From Bacteroidota bacterium (GTDB lineage: Bacteria > Bacteroidota > Bacteroidia > Bacteroidales > JACABE01), in assembly GCA_013377005.1 (NCBI GenBank), contig JACABE010000003.1:69036-126740 (forward strand): DNA of 57,705 nucleotides, read 5' to 3'. The position numbers and the translations under genes are program-made. The notes beneath the pieces were generated by a model. That model did not search any database and was not told the origin of the DNA. It saw nothing but the letters and a program-made list of their open reading frames with translations. Shown here one piece after another: positions 24,401-35,500 of the stretch (the stretch's first letter is position 1; every line of letters begins with the position of its first letter).

Positions 24401-27206
24401 GACAGGTCAAACTTCAAGTTCAACACTTAATTGGACTAATGTAACAATTGTTTATAATAATGTAACCGAATATCTTTATGTTAATGGTATTTTATTAAAT
24501 CAGCGTACAATAGTTACTCCAATTCAGACTTTTGCAGACAGAACTCTAAGACTTAGCGAAATTGGCACTCAGTTTTTAAATGGTAAGATAGATAATATAT
24601 TAATTTATAATAGAGCTTTAAATACAAATGAAATCCAAGAAATTTATGCTTTAGGAATAGCAACTTCTGCTTCCTATCTCTGGTCAACTGGTGATACAAC
24701 CCAATCAATTACAGTTACTCCCAACCAAACTACAACCTATACTTTAAGTGTTACCAATGGAAATATAAGTTGTATGGATACCTTAGCGGTAAATGTTTTA
24801 AATCCTCAGATAAATAACGGACAGGATACCACCATTTGCAAAGGGGAATCAATTTGTTTAAATGTTACTACTGCCAATGTTATCAATCATGTTGATAGCA
24901 TTGCTAATTTTACTTATATAGGAAAATTAAATAATCATTTGTATTATCGCTCAAATTATCAAACAGACTGGCAGAGTGCTAAAATTGCCTGTCAGGCAAA
25001 GGGTGGGCATTTAGCCACTATTTCAAGTATTCAGGAAAACAATTTACTGTTTAATTATTGCAATGGCTATAGCCAACAAACATGGTTTGGATTTACCGAT
25101 GAAGTTATTGAAGGAGATTGGAAATGGATAACGGGGGAACCTGTATGTTATACTAACTGGGCTCCAGGTGAACCGAATAATTCATATGGTGGTGAAGATT
25201 ATAGCACGCTATGGTGCTCAATTAATGGTTGGAATGATGGTGATTACATAGCTCCATTTTTCTTTTTACTCGAAATTGAAAAAAATCATTATTTATGGTC
25301 AACAGGTGATACCGTTCAAAATATTTCTGTTTCACCTACTCAAACAAATACATATTCTGTTCTTGTTACAAATGGGAATACATCCTGTTCTGATACTATA
25401 ACAGTATTTGTTTCAAATCCTCAGATTAACTTAGGCAACGATACCACTATTTGTCAGGGACAAAGCAAAACTCTTACTGCCGGAAGCGGATATAGTTCTT
25501 ATCTTTGGTCAACAGGAGCAACTGCTTCACAAATAACGGTACAAAACACAGGAGCTTATTGGATAAAAGCCATAAGTAATCAGGGTTGTACAGTAAGAGA
25601 TAGCATTAATCTGACATTTCTGCCTGTACAAAGCAATATACTCAGAGATACTATTCTTTGTATGGGGCAAAGTGTAATTTTTAACCCGGGTGCGGGTTTT
25701 ACCAATCATTTGTGGTCAACCGGTGCAACAACTAATTCATTAAATGTTTACCTGCCCGGAACTTTCTGGATACAGGCAAAACAAACCAATGGATGCATGA
25801 TTAGAGATACTGTAGTTGTAAAATATGATAGTTTAAGTGTAAGCATTGCTTCTTTTGCCAATCCAAGTTGTTTTGGTGGAAATAATGGTTCAATCAATAC
25901 AACGATAAATAGTTTGTATCCTCCGTTTGCATTTTCGTGGAATACAACACCAGTACTAACAACACAAAACCTTAGCAATCTTTTGGCTGGTAATTATATA
26001 CTTACTTTTACCGATTCTTTGGGTTGTATAAAAACAGCTTCACAAACACTAACAGCTCCAACTCCTGTGGTTATTTCACTTGGCAATGATACTTCTTTTT
26101 GTCAAGGACAAAGTATTGTTTTACAGGCTACACAAGTATTTACTTCATATTTATGGTCAACGGGTGCTAGCACACAAAGCGTTAATGTAAATACTCAAGG
26201 AGCTTATTGGCTTAAAGGCACAAATGCAAGCGGCTGTAGTGGTTATGATACTATCAATATAACACTTAATCCTACTCCTATTGTTCAGATTGCACCAACT
26301 AACCCATCTGTATGTAAAGGAGAATCCATTACGCTAACAGCTTCAAGTAATTTGCTTTCTACCACTTACACTTGGAGCAATACAGCCACTACTACAACCG
26401 TAAATCTCAGTCCAACCCTAACTACTTCTTATTTTGTTATTGGAAAACTCAATCAATGTGTGGATACAGCTTTTGCAACTATTAACGTAAAACCATTGCC
26501 AATCATTTCAACAACAGCCGATAAAAATCCTATTTGTGAGGGCGAATCAACAAATTTAACAGCAGGCAGCAATATGCCTTCAACTACTTATGTTTGGAAT
26601 AACAATGTTACTGGAAATACGCTTAGTGTAGCTCCAAACAACTCAGCTTATTACTATGTAACAGGAACTGCAAGTAATTGCCACGATACTTCTGGTATAA
26701 CCATAAATGTTATTACCCAGCAGTCTATTAATTTGGGGGTTGATGATTATTTATGTGTTGGCGATGAAAAAACCTTAAATGCAAATAATCTTCTAGGGGT
26801 ATTTTTATGGAGCAACGGAACATCAGGCAATACCATGATTGTAAATGAACCAGGTGTATTTTGGCTAAGAGTTGATAACAATGGTTGTATTGCTTCTGAT
26901 ACTATTGTTTTAAAACCCTGCTCCGAAATTTGGGTGTCCAATGTATTTACACCAAACAATGATGGTATAAACGATATTTTTAAAGCAAACACCAAAGAAA
27001 TACAAAAATTTCAACTATATATTTATAATCGATGGGGGAATTTGGTTTTTGAAACCCATGATGTTAACATGGGATGGGATGGAAAATATGCAGGAGGTGA
27101 TGCACAGTCAGGAGTATATTATTGGGTAATCAGATATAATGAAAACCGATCATCCAATCAAAATGTTGAAAAAGAAATACATGGGAGTGTAACGTTGTTG
27201 AGGTAG
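21447..27206 (+). CDS. Giant T9SS surface protein (LamG, C-type lectin, Ig-like, type B C-terminus)
   Basis: The product is 1,919 residues from the ATG at 21447; an in-frame GTG lies two codons upstream. A signal peptide ends near 25. In order: a LamG-like jellyroll (~30-235, FDGNANDAGG to KGKIDDVGLWNRALS); an Ig-like unit (NDTTLTQGSTLTLNAG); a jellyroll segment (~340-520); a TolB-like propeller (~571-828, IVNSDGTNL, TINTDGSNK); a second LamG (~856-1071); a C-type lectin domain (~1147-1281, AKGGHLATISS, WAPGEPNN); further Ig-like units (Y-LWSTGA-T...) and one SprB-like unit; and the gliding-motility-associated C-terminus (~1826-1919, FTPNNDGINDIF, IYNRWGN, GSVTLLR). The C-terminus directs type IX secretion. 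Lectin and LamG domains suggest glycan binding, for adhesion or motility. Confidence 0.9.
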   Translation: MRKFYNLIFILFIIIGTNLTAFPQIPNYVPLGSLRAWYPFDGNANDAGGNNLNGIIHGNVISTTNRNNNPNSAYYFSGAGNGADWIEVLHNPLLNLGPSFTVSAWIYNDNSNYGCIVMKGRDVSNGSYDLYWGGININGAGGAGAGNISLIDTAIWYMITGVLDGNTGKLKVYKNGVFAIEVNTSPFVANNTFSLAIGRHLTYMPPSNSDSYPYPFKGKIDDVGLWNRALSSCEIYQLYTGILANNPTVNLGNDTTLTQGSTLTLNAGNTGSTYLWSTNDTTQTINVSTAGTYWVKVTNSGGCYSADTIYIDFTTSTTINQMNDTTICKGESVTLTANAAAANTWQYFQDFENTVGNEWSDTNRLTFNGSKNLGYYGNQTVNLNLSSLPAHDSVEISFDLYIHDTWDGNNSNGGPDFWSLFINNDTIINTTFANYPNYTQAFPQNFPSNNPLQTGAFLTNLPTRCFYNCGTSLYKISRTIFNVSNNLLINFYGNPIENICNESWSIDNVKVKLLNVNATPQYLWSTGATSASITVSPNQTTNYTVTVTNGASVLKDTTTVYVLNPQISYGLPTNNLQKKIFYLKGITSPYNIYSANINGTGETLIATGAIDASFGNNKIAFHNGSDVYIVNSDGTNLTIVPNTNDNLYQLDISKDGTKVCYAANDKLFTINTDGSNKTLFNNGSLTNEHQTRPSWKEAGKIYFVISNYGNAYTQKIYSKPDNNASATPTQLTTVFGQNPISGGIGNKVTYNGTTGALYIMNSDGTNVSQLTNAGNIAWGGVWDADTIYYTSNGNIGRIRSNNTDNSIIINDGNIIKVIGVNIPDFVANTHDTTICKGESVILTAHGGSQQNICNKSQLPTNLQQGLVAFYPFCGNANDESGSGHNGVVNGAILTTDRFGNANSAYLFNGVNNKITADTLPILNQYFSYSCWIKINGLTPGIIQSFGGIGGPQSQSLNHMWNFSYNPNLSRWDLYDHTNGSWYTNWTGQTSSSTLNWTNVTIVYNNVTEYLYVNGILLNQRTIVTPIQTFADRTLRLSEIGTQFLNGKIDNILIYNRALNTNEIQEIYALGIATSASYLWSTGDTTQSITVTPNQTTTYTLSVTNGNISCMDTLAVNVLNPQINNGQDTTICKGESICLNVTTANVINHVDSIANFTYIGKLNNHLYYRSNYQTDWQSAKIACQAKGGHLATISSIQENNLLFNYCNGYSQQTWFGFTDEVIEGDWKWITGEPVCYTNWAPGEPNNSYGGEDYSTLWCSINGWNDGDYIAPFFFLLEIEKNHYLWSTGDTVQNISVSPTQTNTYSVLVTNGNTSCSDTITVFVSNPQINLGNDTTICQGQSKTLTAGSGYSSYLWSTGATASQITVQNTGAYWIKAISNQGCTVRDSINLTFLPVQSNILRDTILCMGQSVIFNPGAGFTNHLWSTGATTNSLNVYLPGTFWIQAKQTNGCMIRDTVVVKYDSLSVSIASFANPSCFGGNNGSINTTINSLYPPFAFSWNTTPVLTTQNLSNLLAGNYILTFTDSLGCIKTASQTLTAPTPVVISLGNDTSFCQGQSIVLQATQVFTSYLWSTGASTQSVNVNTQGAYWLKGTNASGCSGYDTINITLNPTPIVQIAPTNPSVCKGESITLTASSNLLSTTYTWSNTATTTTVNLSPTLTTSYFVIGKLNQCVDTAFATINVKPLPIISTTADKNPICEGESTNLTAGSNMPSTTYVWNNNVTGNTLSVAPNNSAYYYVTGTASNCHDTSGITINVITQQSINLGVDDYLCVGDEKTLNANNLLGVFLWSNGTSGNTMIVNEPGVFWLRVDNNGCIASDTIVLKPCSEIWVSNVFTPNNDGINDIFKANTKEIQKFQLYIYNRWGNLVFETHDVNMGWDGKYAGGDAQSGVYYWVIRYNENRSSNQNVEKEIHGSVTLLR

Positions 27207-27243
27207 ATAAAAGGTTCAAATCAAAAAGGGAATTATCTTAAAA

Positions 27244-27330
27244 TTATTCCTCCGCTACCGCTCCACCTTTAAACAATAATGCTTTATATTTTAAGGAAGG
27301 CGAAGATATCAATTCGCCTAAGCCTAAGTT
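27244..27330 (-). pseudogene. 3' fossil of ubiD
   Basis: On the minus strand, 29 codons including the stop read NLGLGELISSPSLKYKALLF then KGGAVAEE. The intact UbiD at 37258 ends NLGLGELIYSPSLKYKALLF then KGGAVAVE. The fossil follows giant gene 1 just as the real ubiD follows giant gene 2. It is therefore the remains of a duplication that carried a giant gene's 3' end together with the start of its neighbour. The flank up to 27417 is AT-rich with no other signal. Confidence 0.92.
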
Positions 27331-27417
27331 TTATTTACAAAAAAAAGTAAAAAATATTTTTAAATAATATAAATATTTTATTAAGTTCGAAGCGAAATGT
27401 TTTTAAAATAATGAGTT

Positions 27418-29052
27418 ATGAAAAAAATTATCATATTAGCTATTTTAATACTTATAATAGAAGCAGCAAAAAGTCAGTCTTATTTATTAAATGAAGATTT
27501 TTCGAGTGCTAATGGCATTAATTCACCAACAGGATGGACACAACAAACCATTACCGGAAATTCAATATCAGATAAATGGCATTTCGATAATCCTGGAAAT
27601 AGGAATGTAAATTACCCGATTACAGCTCCATTTGCTATTTTTGATAGCCAGAATTATTCAAATCCTGGTGGTAATGAGATAGTTAGTATAGAATCTCCTT
27701 TTGTAGATGCTTCGGGAGCTTCTTGTATTTATCTAATATTTGATCAAAAATTTGATATAGGAACTAACAGTACTGGTCAAGTTGAAGTGTTTAATGGCAG
27801 TATTTGGCAGACAGTTTATAACATTGATTCAAATATTTCGATTGTTAATAATCAAGTAATCAATATCTCAGCTTCAGGAGCTGGGGTTTCAAATTTAAAA
27901 ATTCGTTTTAAATGGAATGGAAATAATGGAGGTTTTTGGTTAATTGATAATGTGAAAATATATTCAACCTTTACGAGAGATATGAGCGTAACTTCTATTA
28001 ATGCTCCTGTTAATCCCATTTCTTCTGGAAATCATAATATTAAAATTAATCTTAAAAATTACAGCTGTTCAAATGTTAGCAATGCTAAAATACAATGGAA
28101 TGTAAATAATGGGAGTACAGTATCATACATTTGGAATGGTAATCTTGCATTTAATCAACAAATTCAGATAGATTCCATTGGAACAATTACTTTACCAGCA
28201 GGAGGAACATTTAATTTAAAAGTATGGATAAGTACTATGAATGGAGGCTTAAGCGATATGTATCATTTGAATGATACAGCCTATATCACACTATACCCCA
28301 AATTATGTGGAACTTTTACAGTTGGAGGTATTAATCCCGATTTTCCAAATCTATATTCCGTTGAACAGGCTTTAAATCTATCTGGAATTAGTTGTCCTGT
28401 TGTTTTTAAAATCAGAGATGGTAACTATAATGAACATATTAAACTGAATTCAATACAAGGTAGTTCAATAACTAACACTGTAACTTTTGAATCAGAAAGT
28501 GGAGACTCAACCCAATGCTCTATAAAATATCAGAATACAGACAATACGAACGATTATTCGATTTTTCTTAATGGAGCTGATAATATTATTTTTAACAGAA
28601 TAAATATTTTAAGAGAAAATGGTGATACAAATATTATATTTAAAAACGATTGTAAGAATATTGTTTTTAATGGGAATATTATTCAAAAAGCACTATTGTT
28701 TTTCACTTCAGTTGATTCTAATATATTGTTTAAAAACAATGTATTACAAGGAGAAATAATAAGTGAAAAAACCATTACTTCTGTGAGTAAAGAGATTAAA
28801 TTTATTGGAAATAACCTGCAAAGAATTTCATTAAAATATGTAAATGATATTCATAGTGATTACAATCATTCTCAAGCCAATATGGAATTCAGAAATTGTA
28901 ATAATATAAGCTGTAATTACGACACAAGTGCTTATGGCAATGGTACAGCATTTTACTTCGATCAATGTTATAATGCTACTGTAAAGAAATCGAAAGCACT
29001 TTTCAACAATTGTTATTCTGCTTATGCTATCGAATTTAATCTCTTTGGGTAA
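27418..29052 (+). pseudogene. 5' part of giant T9SS protein 2, interrupted by IS200/IS605
   Basis: This reads 544 residues from an ATG with a signal peptide (AILILIIEAAKSQ). The residues up to 536 or so are native; the last few (NLFG) and the stop come from the inserted element. Domains: a jellyroll (~20-180, EDFSSANGINSPTGW to GGFWLIDNVKIY), a CARDB-like beta-sandwich (~185-290), then the opening of a right-handed beta-helix (CGTFTVGGINPDFPNLYSVE, then many short N-rich coils). The fragment has a secretion signal but no C-terminal sorting domain, so it would be exported to the periplasm without reaching the surface. See the element at 29037-29587 and the 3' part at 29556-37232. Confidence 0.9.
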
Positions 29053-29058
29053 ATTCCC

Positions 29059-29072
29059 CGCCGCTTGCGGCG
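29059..29072. repeat. Left subterminal hairpin of the IS element
   Basis: CGCCGC-TT-GCGGCG is a perfect six-pair stem close to the left end. Y1 transposases recognise such hairpins as single-stranded DNA. Confidence 0.85.
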
Positions 29073-29091
29073 AAAATTTATAACTTTGTGC

Positions 29092-29547
29092 ATGGCAGAA
29101 AGCAAATATATTCATAAGTCTCATAATGTGTCTTTGTTGTTGTATCAGATTGTATGTCCAGCAAAGTATAGACGAGTAGTTTTTAGTGATTCCGTTGATA
29201 TTACACTTAAAGAAGTTTGCATAGAAATATCAAAAAGATATCAAATCTACTTTTTAGAAATAGGAACAGATGATGATCATGTTCATTTTTTAGTGCAATC
29301 TGTTCCAATGTATAGTCCAACAAAAATAGTGACAATAATAAAGAGTATTACAGCAAGGGAGGTATTTGTCAAGAACCCAGAGGTAAAAAAGCAATTATGG
29401 GGAGGTGAATTTTGGACGGATGGTTATTTTATCAATACAGTTAGCAAGTATGGGAATGAGGATGTAATTTCGAAATACGTGAGGGAACAAGGTGTTGAAA
29501 AACAGTATAAAGTATTGCACAAGGTTTCCCAATTCTCACTCTTTTAG
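29092..29547 (+). CDS. tnpA: IS200/IS605-family Y1 transposase (TnpA)
   Basis: This 151-residue protein has the metal-binding HUH motif at His63-Val64-His65 (DDDHVHFLVQS) and the catalytic Tyr129 in ISKYVREQG, together with the conserved context GEFWTDGYFINTV. Length fits TnpA (~130-155). It cuts and rejoins single-stranded DNA at hairpin ends and moves the element without target duplication. I choose the ATG at 29092, where the family's N-terminus begins, over a longer frame from 29065 whose first nine codons lie near the left hairpin. All catalytic residues are present, so it may be active. Confidence 0.92.
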   Translation: MAESKYIHKSHNVSLLLYQIVCPAKYRRVVFSDSVDITLKEVCIEISKRYQIYFLEIGTDDDHVHFLVQSVPMYSPTKIVTIIKSITAREVFVKNPEVKKQLWGGEFWTDGYFINTVSKYGNEDVISKYVREQGVEKQYKVLHKVSQFSLF

Positions 29548-29555
29548 AAAGACTA

Positions 29556-32500
29556 ATGATACCCCGTCCGCTTGCGGCGGGGAGATTCATTTCTTCTCAA
29601 AAAGCAAATTTTGAAGACAATCATTTTCATCTTCAAAATGGCTGTTGGAACTGGTCGGATAAACGTTTTGGCATTAGTCTAAATAATTCTGATACTGTTA
29701 TTGTTAAAAACAATTTTATAAATTGCTTTAATTTTGATTACGATGGTTATGGTATTATAGCATCGGGTACAAATAAAACAGTAAACATTGAGAATAATAC
29801 AATAATAAATTCTCAAAAAGGAATGAGTTTAAATTTATTACAGAATTTTGTTATTAATGGAAATACAATTGTAAACGTAAAAGACTATTTTGTACAAATT
29901 TATGGAAATAATGGGACTATTGATAATAATATTATGAATACTATTGTAGCTGGTAATGGGGTAAATTTGTTTTCGATCAATACACAGCTCAGAAAAAACA
30001 AAATAACAAAAATAATGGAGGGTAGTTGTATTGCAAATAGTGCAAACAACAACACAATTAACAACAATTATCTTCATGCCGAAGGTTTAGGTGTCGCTAA
30101 AGGAATATACAGCAATGCAGCAAATTCTTTAACTGCTTATAACAATAGTATTAATATTACTTCTGTCGATAGAATGAATGGTAAAGCTATTGAAATCAAT
30201 GGTGGCTCAGACATTACATTAAAAAACAATATTTTATCCAATAAAGAAGGAGGTTATTCGCTTTTTGTTAGTGGAAATCCAGGAAATCTGGATTTTAATT
30301 ATAACGACTATTATAGCTTTAAAGATAAATTGGTTCATTTTAATGGAACAGAATATGATTCATTATCTGATTGGAAAACAGCTTCAGGAATGGATGCAGC
30401 ATCAGTAAATTACAACCCTTATTATGAAACAGATACTTTGCTGAAACATAATCAAATGAAGTTGTATAATGCAGCAATGCAATTGCCATCGGTTACAACT
30501 GATATTTACAATACTTCAAGAGGTACAACGCCCGATATCGGTGCTTATGAATATACAAAATGCCCTGTTGATGCTGGTGTACATAAGTTTATCGGATTGA
30601 TTAGTCCTTTAACTACCGGAATACTAACACCCATAGTTGTAGAATTAGAAAATCACGGAACCTCAAATTTAACAACTGTAATCGTTAACTGGACGGTTAA
30701 TGGAGTTTCTCAATCAGCCTTTACATGGAATGGAAATTTAGCTCAAGGACAAACTGTTTATGACACAATAGGTTATTTCACATTTACTCCTGGAACTACC
30801 TATAACTTAACTGCTACAACGACAGCTCCAAATGGAGGAACAGATTGTAATAATTTTAATAATTCTGCAAGAATTACCGAATTGGGAACTCAACTTTGCG
30901 GAGTTTATACCATTGGAGGCTCAAATCCCGATTTTCTTAATTTTACAGAAGCAGCTGTAGCATTAAATAGTGGTGGTATTGCTTGTTCAGTTATCTTTAA
31001 AGTTAGAAGCGGTATTTATGATGAGCACATCACTTTAAATCAGATACAAGGAGCAAGCCCCACAGCCACAATTACTTTTGAGTCGGAATTTGGGAATTCT
31101 TTTAGTACCGGAGCTACACTTTACTACGACACTACTGATGTAAGCAATGATTATACGCTGATTTTAAACGGGACTGATTATATTCGTTTTAATAATATGG
31201 GGATACAAAGAAGTAATGGAAATGGCAATGTATTTGTTCAAAACGGCTGTAAAGATGTAAGATTTAGTAATAATTGGTTGTACAATGTTAGTGTAACTGG
31301 ACTGGATACACTATTTATATTTAAAAACAATCAATTGTCAAACAATTTTTTAATCATCAATTATTCTGGAAGCGGATATTCAAAAGATTTAAGAATCAGC
31401 AATAACAAAATAAAGAGTTTAACAATAAACAAATGTAATCTGGCAAAAATTGATTCTAATTATTTATCGTGGATCGAAGGGACTCCTCAGTTAATTAATA
31501 CATTACATATTGCGAATTCAAAAAGCATATACGTTAGTTACGATACTGTCATTGCATGTATGTATAATCCTTCTACTGTGATAGCTATTTATTCCACCCA
31601 AAATCATAATATTAATATTAAAAATTCATTTATTCAGATACCTGGGGGATGTGAAGGAGTTGGAATTCAAAGCGAATTAGACACACTAAGATATATTGAA
31701 AATAATAAGCTTTTACTTCAAAATGGTATTTGGGGTTGGTGTGGTTCAAGAAATGCTATCATGGCAAATGGAGGTGATAGTATGTATATTAAATGCAATA
31801 TAATACAGTCTCCTAATTTTGAATATGCAAGCACAGGAATTTATATTTACGACAATGCTATTCCAAACTATGAAATATCAGATAATTACATAGAATTGTA
31901 TAGAAATGGGATGATTCTAATGAATAATTCGGCTAATAATATTACGAAAAGCAATAAAATTACAAAAGTCAAAGACTTTGGCATAAAAGCAACAGGTAAT
32001 TTGGGCTTGGTTTTAAGAAATTCTATTCATAATATTGATGGTGGAATAGGTATAATAAACGAAGCTACAAATTCTAAATATTATCAAAACAGAATTACTG
32101 GAATTACAAACGGAAAAGCAATGACAAATAATGCGAATGGAATTGATATTCAAAATAATTATATGCATTCTTCAGGCAATTCACAGCCAATTGGTTTACA
32201 GTTTATTGATAATCTATCCAATTGTTATGTTTACAATAACAATATCAATATTACAGGGAATGATGCAACTGGAAGTGCTGCATTTGAAATACAGAATGCG
32301 AGCAATCTTATTGTTAAGAATAATATTTTTGCCAATCAGACCAATGGCTATGCTTTGAAAACCAATACTGCTTCAGCTTCATTTACTTCTGATAAAAACT
32401 GCTTTTTTACCTATGGTGATTTCTTGTTTAACCGAAATGGCCAAAATATACAAAAACTAAATCAATGGATTACGGCAAGTGGTCAAGATGCCAATTCAAA

Positions 32501-35500
32501 AAATATCAATCCGTTTTATATTTCTGATACAAACTTAAAAATGAATCAGATTCAACTGAATAACAATGCTGATTTTGTAGGAATTTCTTTGGATATTGAT
32601 TCTACTAGCAGAGTCTCTAACAATGATATCGGTGCAAAAGTTTTTGTGCCATGTATTAATGATGCAGGTATTGATTCAGTGGTAGGGATGATTCATAATC
32701 TTACAAGTCCAACTATGACAATAAAAGGTATTTTGCAAAATCATGGTACTGCAACCCTATCTATAGTAAATGTTTATTATAGTGTTAACTGTGCTACTCC
32801 TGTTTTGCTTAGTCTGCCGCCAGGACTACCGTTGGGTCAAGGGGCAACAATGCAGATAAGTTTCCCTATTCCATATACTTTTACTACAGCACAATCGAAT
32901 CTGAAGATATGGACAAGTTTACCCAATGGTGTTGCCGATTGCAATAATTACAACGATACCTCAATATTTAATAAAATCAGTGGACCTTTATGTGGAGTTT
33001 ATACTATAGGTGGACTAAATCCAGATTTTAACTCAATAGGAGATGCCGTTTTTGCATTAAACGGAGTAGGGATTTCCTGTCCTGTAATTTTCAGATTAAG
33101 AGATACTATTTTCAATCAGAATGTTGCAATTGGTCCTGTAAAAGGAAATAGTTTTATTAATACCATTACTTTCGAAAGAGATACATTTTTAACTACTTAT
33201 CCGGGTATTGATTATACAGTTACTGATATTAATAATGATTTTGCCTTGAGATTGGATAGTACAACTCATGTAACTTTTAGGAAATTAACGATTAATCGTC
33301 TGAATGGCAATAGGAATGTTTGGTTAAAGAATCTGAATAACTATGTTACATTTGATAGTTGTAAAGTAAATGGTCTGATAACTGATACATTGGGGGTAGA
33401 TTCTGTTTTAGTAATAAAAAATTGTGATTTTCAAAACTTTCCAATAGATATTTTTGGAGATACTAATTTAAGAATGTCGAATATATCAATAATCAGAACT
33501 ATAAACACTGGAAAATTTAGGATATATAATGCGAAAAATATTCTTGCAGATAGTTGTACTTTTAATTTTTCAGATAATAACTGGAATTTTGCAAATAATA
33601 TTTATTTTGAAAATTGTGAAAAAATAATTATCAAACGAAATAATGCTAATATTTATAATGGTAGTTTTGCTCCGTGTATTAATATGGTAAAAAGCAAAGA
33701 TATTAAAATTGAAAAGAATAATCTAACTTCAACTGTTTACTCACAGTATACCAATACAATAAATATTTCAAAAAGTAATAATATATCAATAGAATCCAAT
33801 ATTGTAAATGCAAATACAAATTATTCAACATGGCAAGTTAATCAAAGAAATGGCATATTTTTAGAAAAATCAAATGGAGTAGTTATAAAATCAAATACTA
33901 TAAACAGCAATTCATTCTATGCTACTAATTATGGTATTTTAATTTTAGATAGTGTAAATAATGTAAAAATTGAGAAGAATGAAATAAAAGGTTTTACGGA
34001 TGGAATGAGATGTAATTTACGTAGTTTGACAGATTCCATTATAGAAAACAAGGTATATAATGTTAATTCAACGGGTATTAGATTGGAAGGTGATAGTGCT
34101 GTGGTTCAGAAAAACAGAATTTTAAATTCTGCCAATATTATTGGAATTCATGTTCTAAGTGCTAATGCTAAAATTCATCAAAATAGAATTTTGAATGTAA
34201 CTGAATCGGAAGGGATAAGAGTAGAAGGAACAAAAAACCTGATAGCCAATAATTATATAAATATTACAGGTTTTGGCATTGCCAAAGGGATTGTGATTAA
34301 TTCGGGTTCAAACTATTCTAAAATCATACATAACAGTATTAATATAACAAGCACTGATATTTTAAAAGGGAAAGCTATAGAAATTAATGGTGGTGATTAT
34401 ATTGAGGTTCAAAAAAATATTTTATCAAATAAAGGTGGAGGTTATGGTGCTTACCTTAATTACAAGCCATTAGGATTAAATGCTTGGTGGGTCGATAATA
34501 ATATATACTCAACAGGTTCAAAAATTGGATATTATAATGGTATTAATTATAGTGATTATTTACTGTTCAATGGAGGACTTGGTATTGGGCCTGATTTTAA
34601 TCAGTATAATCCCTTCTATGCATCTGATACAAATTTGCTACCCTATCAAAGATTTTTAAATGGGGCTTGTACAGGTTATTCAGGAATTAACATTGATATT
34701 GATGATAAACTAAGAATGATGGGAGCTACTGATATTGGGGCAAAGGAATTTAAAGTAGATTTTGGGATAACACAAATGCTAAGCCCTTCTTTAGAGTGTA
34801 TTCATGGAAGCAATGATACTGTAAAAATTTATATTAAGCAATATGGAGATATCCCTTTTACTGATATTCCGTTGGCATATAGCATTAATGGTGGTACCGT
34901 TAATTACAGCATGATACCTGGTTCTACGTTCAATGATATTACGTTTTCTTTTCCTGTTACTATTAATATTTCCAATAATAATACCTATGTTTTCAAACTT
35001 TGGATAATAGATGCTTTTGATGATAATAAACTTAATGATACATTGATTGCCATCAGATATTCAAAACCTTCTCCGGTTATTAATTTCTCTGCACCTTTTT
35101 ATTGCGAAATGCGAAATACTAATTTCACATCACAGGCTACAGTTTCATCTCCTTATACTATTGCATCCTATCAATGGAATTTTGGTGATGGCGATTCTGC
35201 TAATATTGCAAATCCGATGCATGTTTTTGATTCAACGGGGATTTATCCGGTTAACCTGAGGGTTTATAGTTCAGCGGGCTGTTATAAAGACACTTTGAAA
35301 AATGTCATTATTCATGCAACTCCTAATGCTGTATTTGTTATGGGGTCACAATGTAAAGGTGTGCCAGTGAATTTTACCAATAATTCATCAATTAATTCTT
35401 TAGATACATTACTTTACAATTGGAATTTTGGAGACTATACCAATTCTATTCAAAAAAATCCGACACATTCTTATGCAAATACTGGTAGCATTCCTATTCA

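Larger units (their letters stand above)
29037..29587 (+). mobile_element. IS200/IS605-family insertion element, 551 bp
   Basis: The borders come from reading-frame restoration: joining GAATT at 29032-29036 to CATTTCT at 29588 gives an unbroken frame (AIEFISSQKANF), and the whole host gene becomes 3,088 codons including the stop. A three-base overlap (ATT) leaves the exact ends uncertain by up to three bases. No target duplication is seen, as expected for the family. Each end has a subterminal hairpin. A single Y1 transposase gene lies inside and no TnpB is present. Confidence 0.9.

Noticed and set aside
29065-29091. Longer N-terminus for the transposase
   Set aside because: The extra nine codons lie over the left-end hairpin region and the family N-terminus begins at the ATG at 29092.
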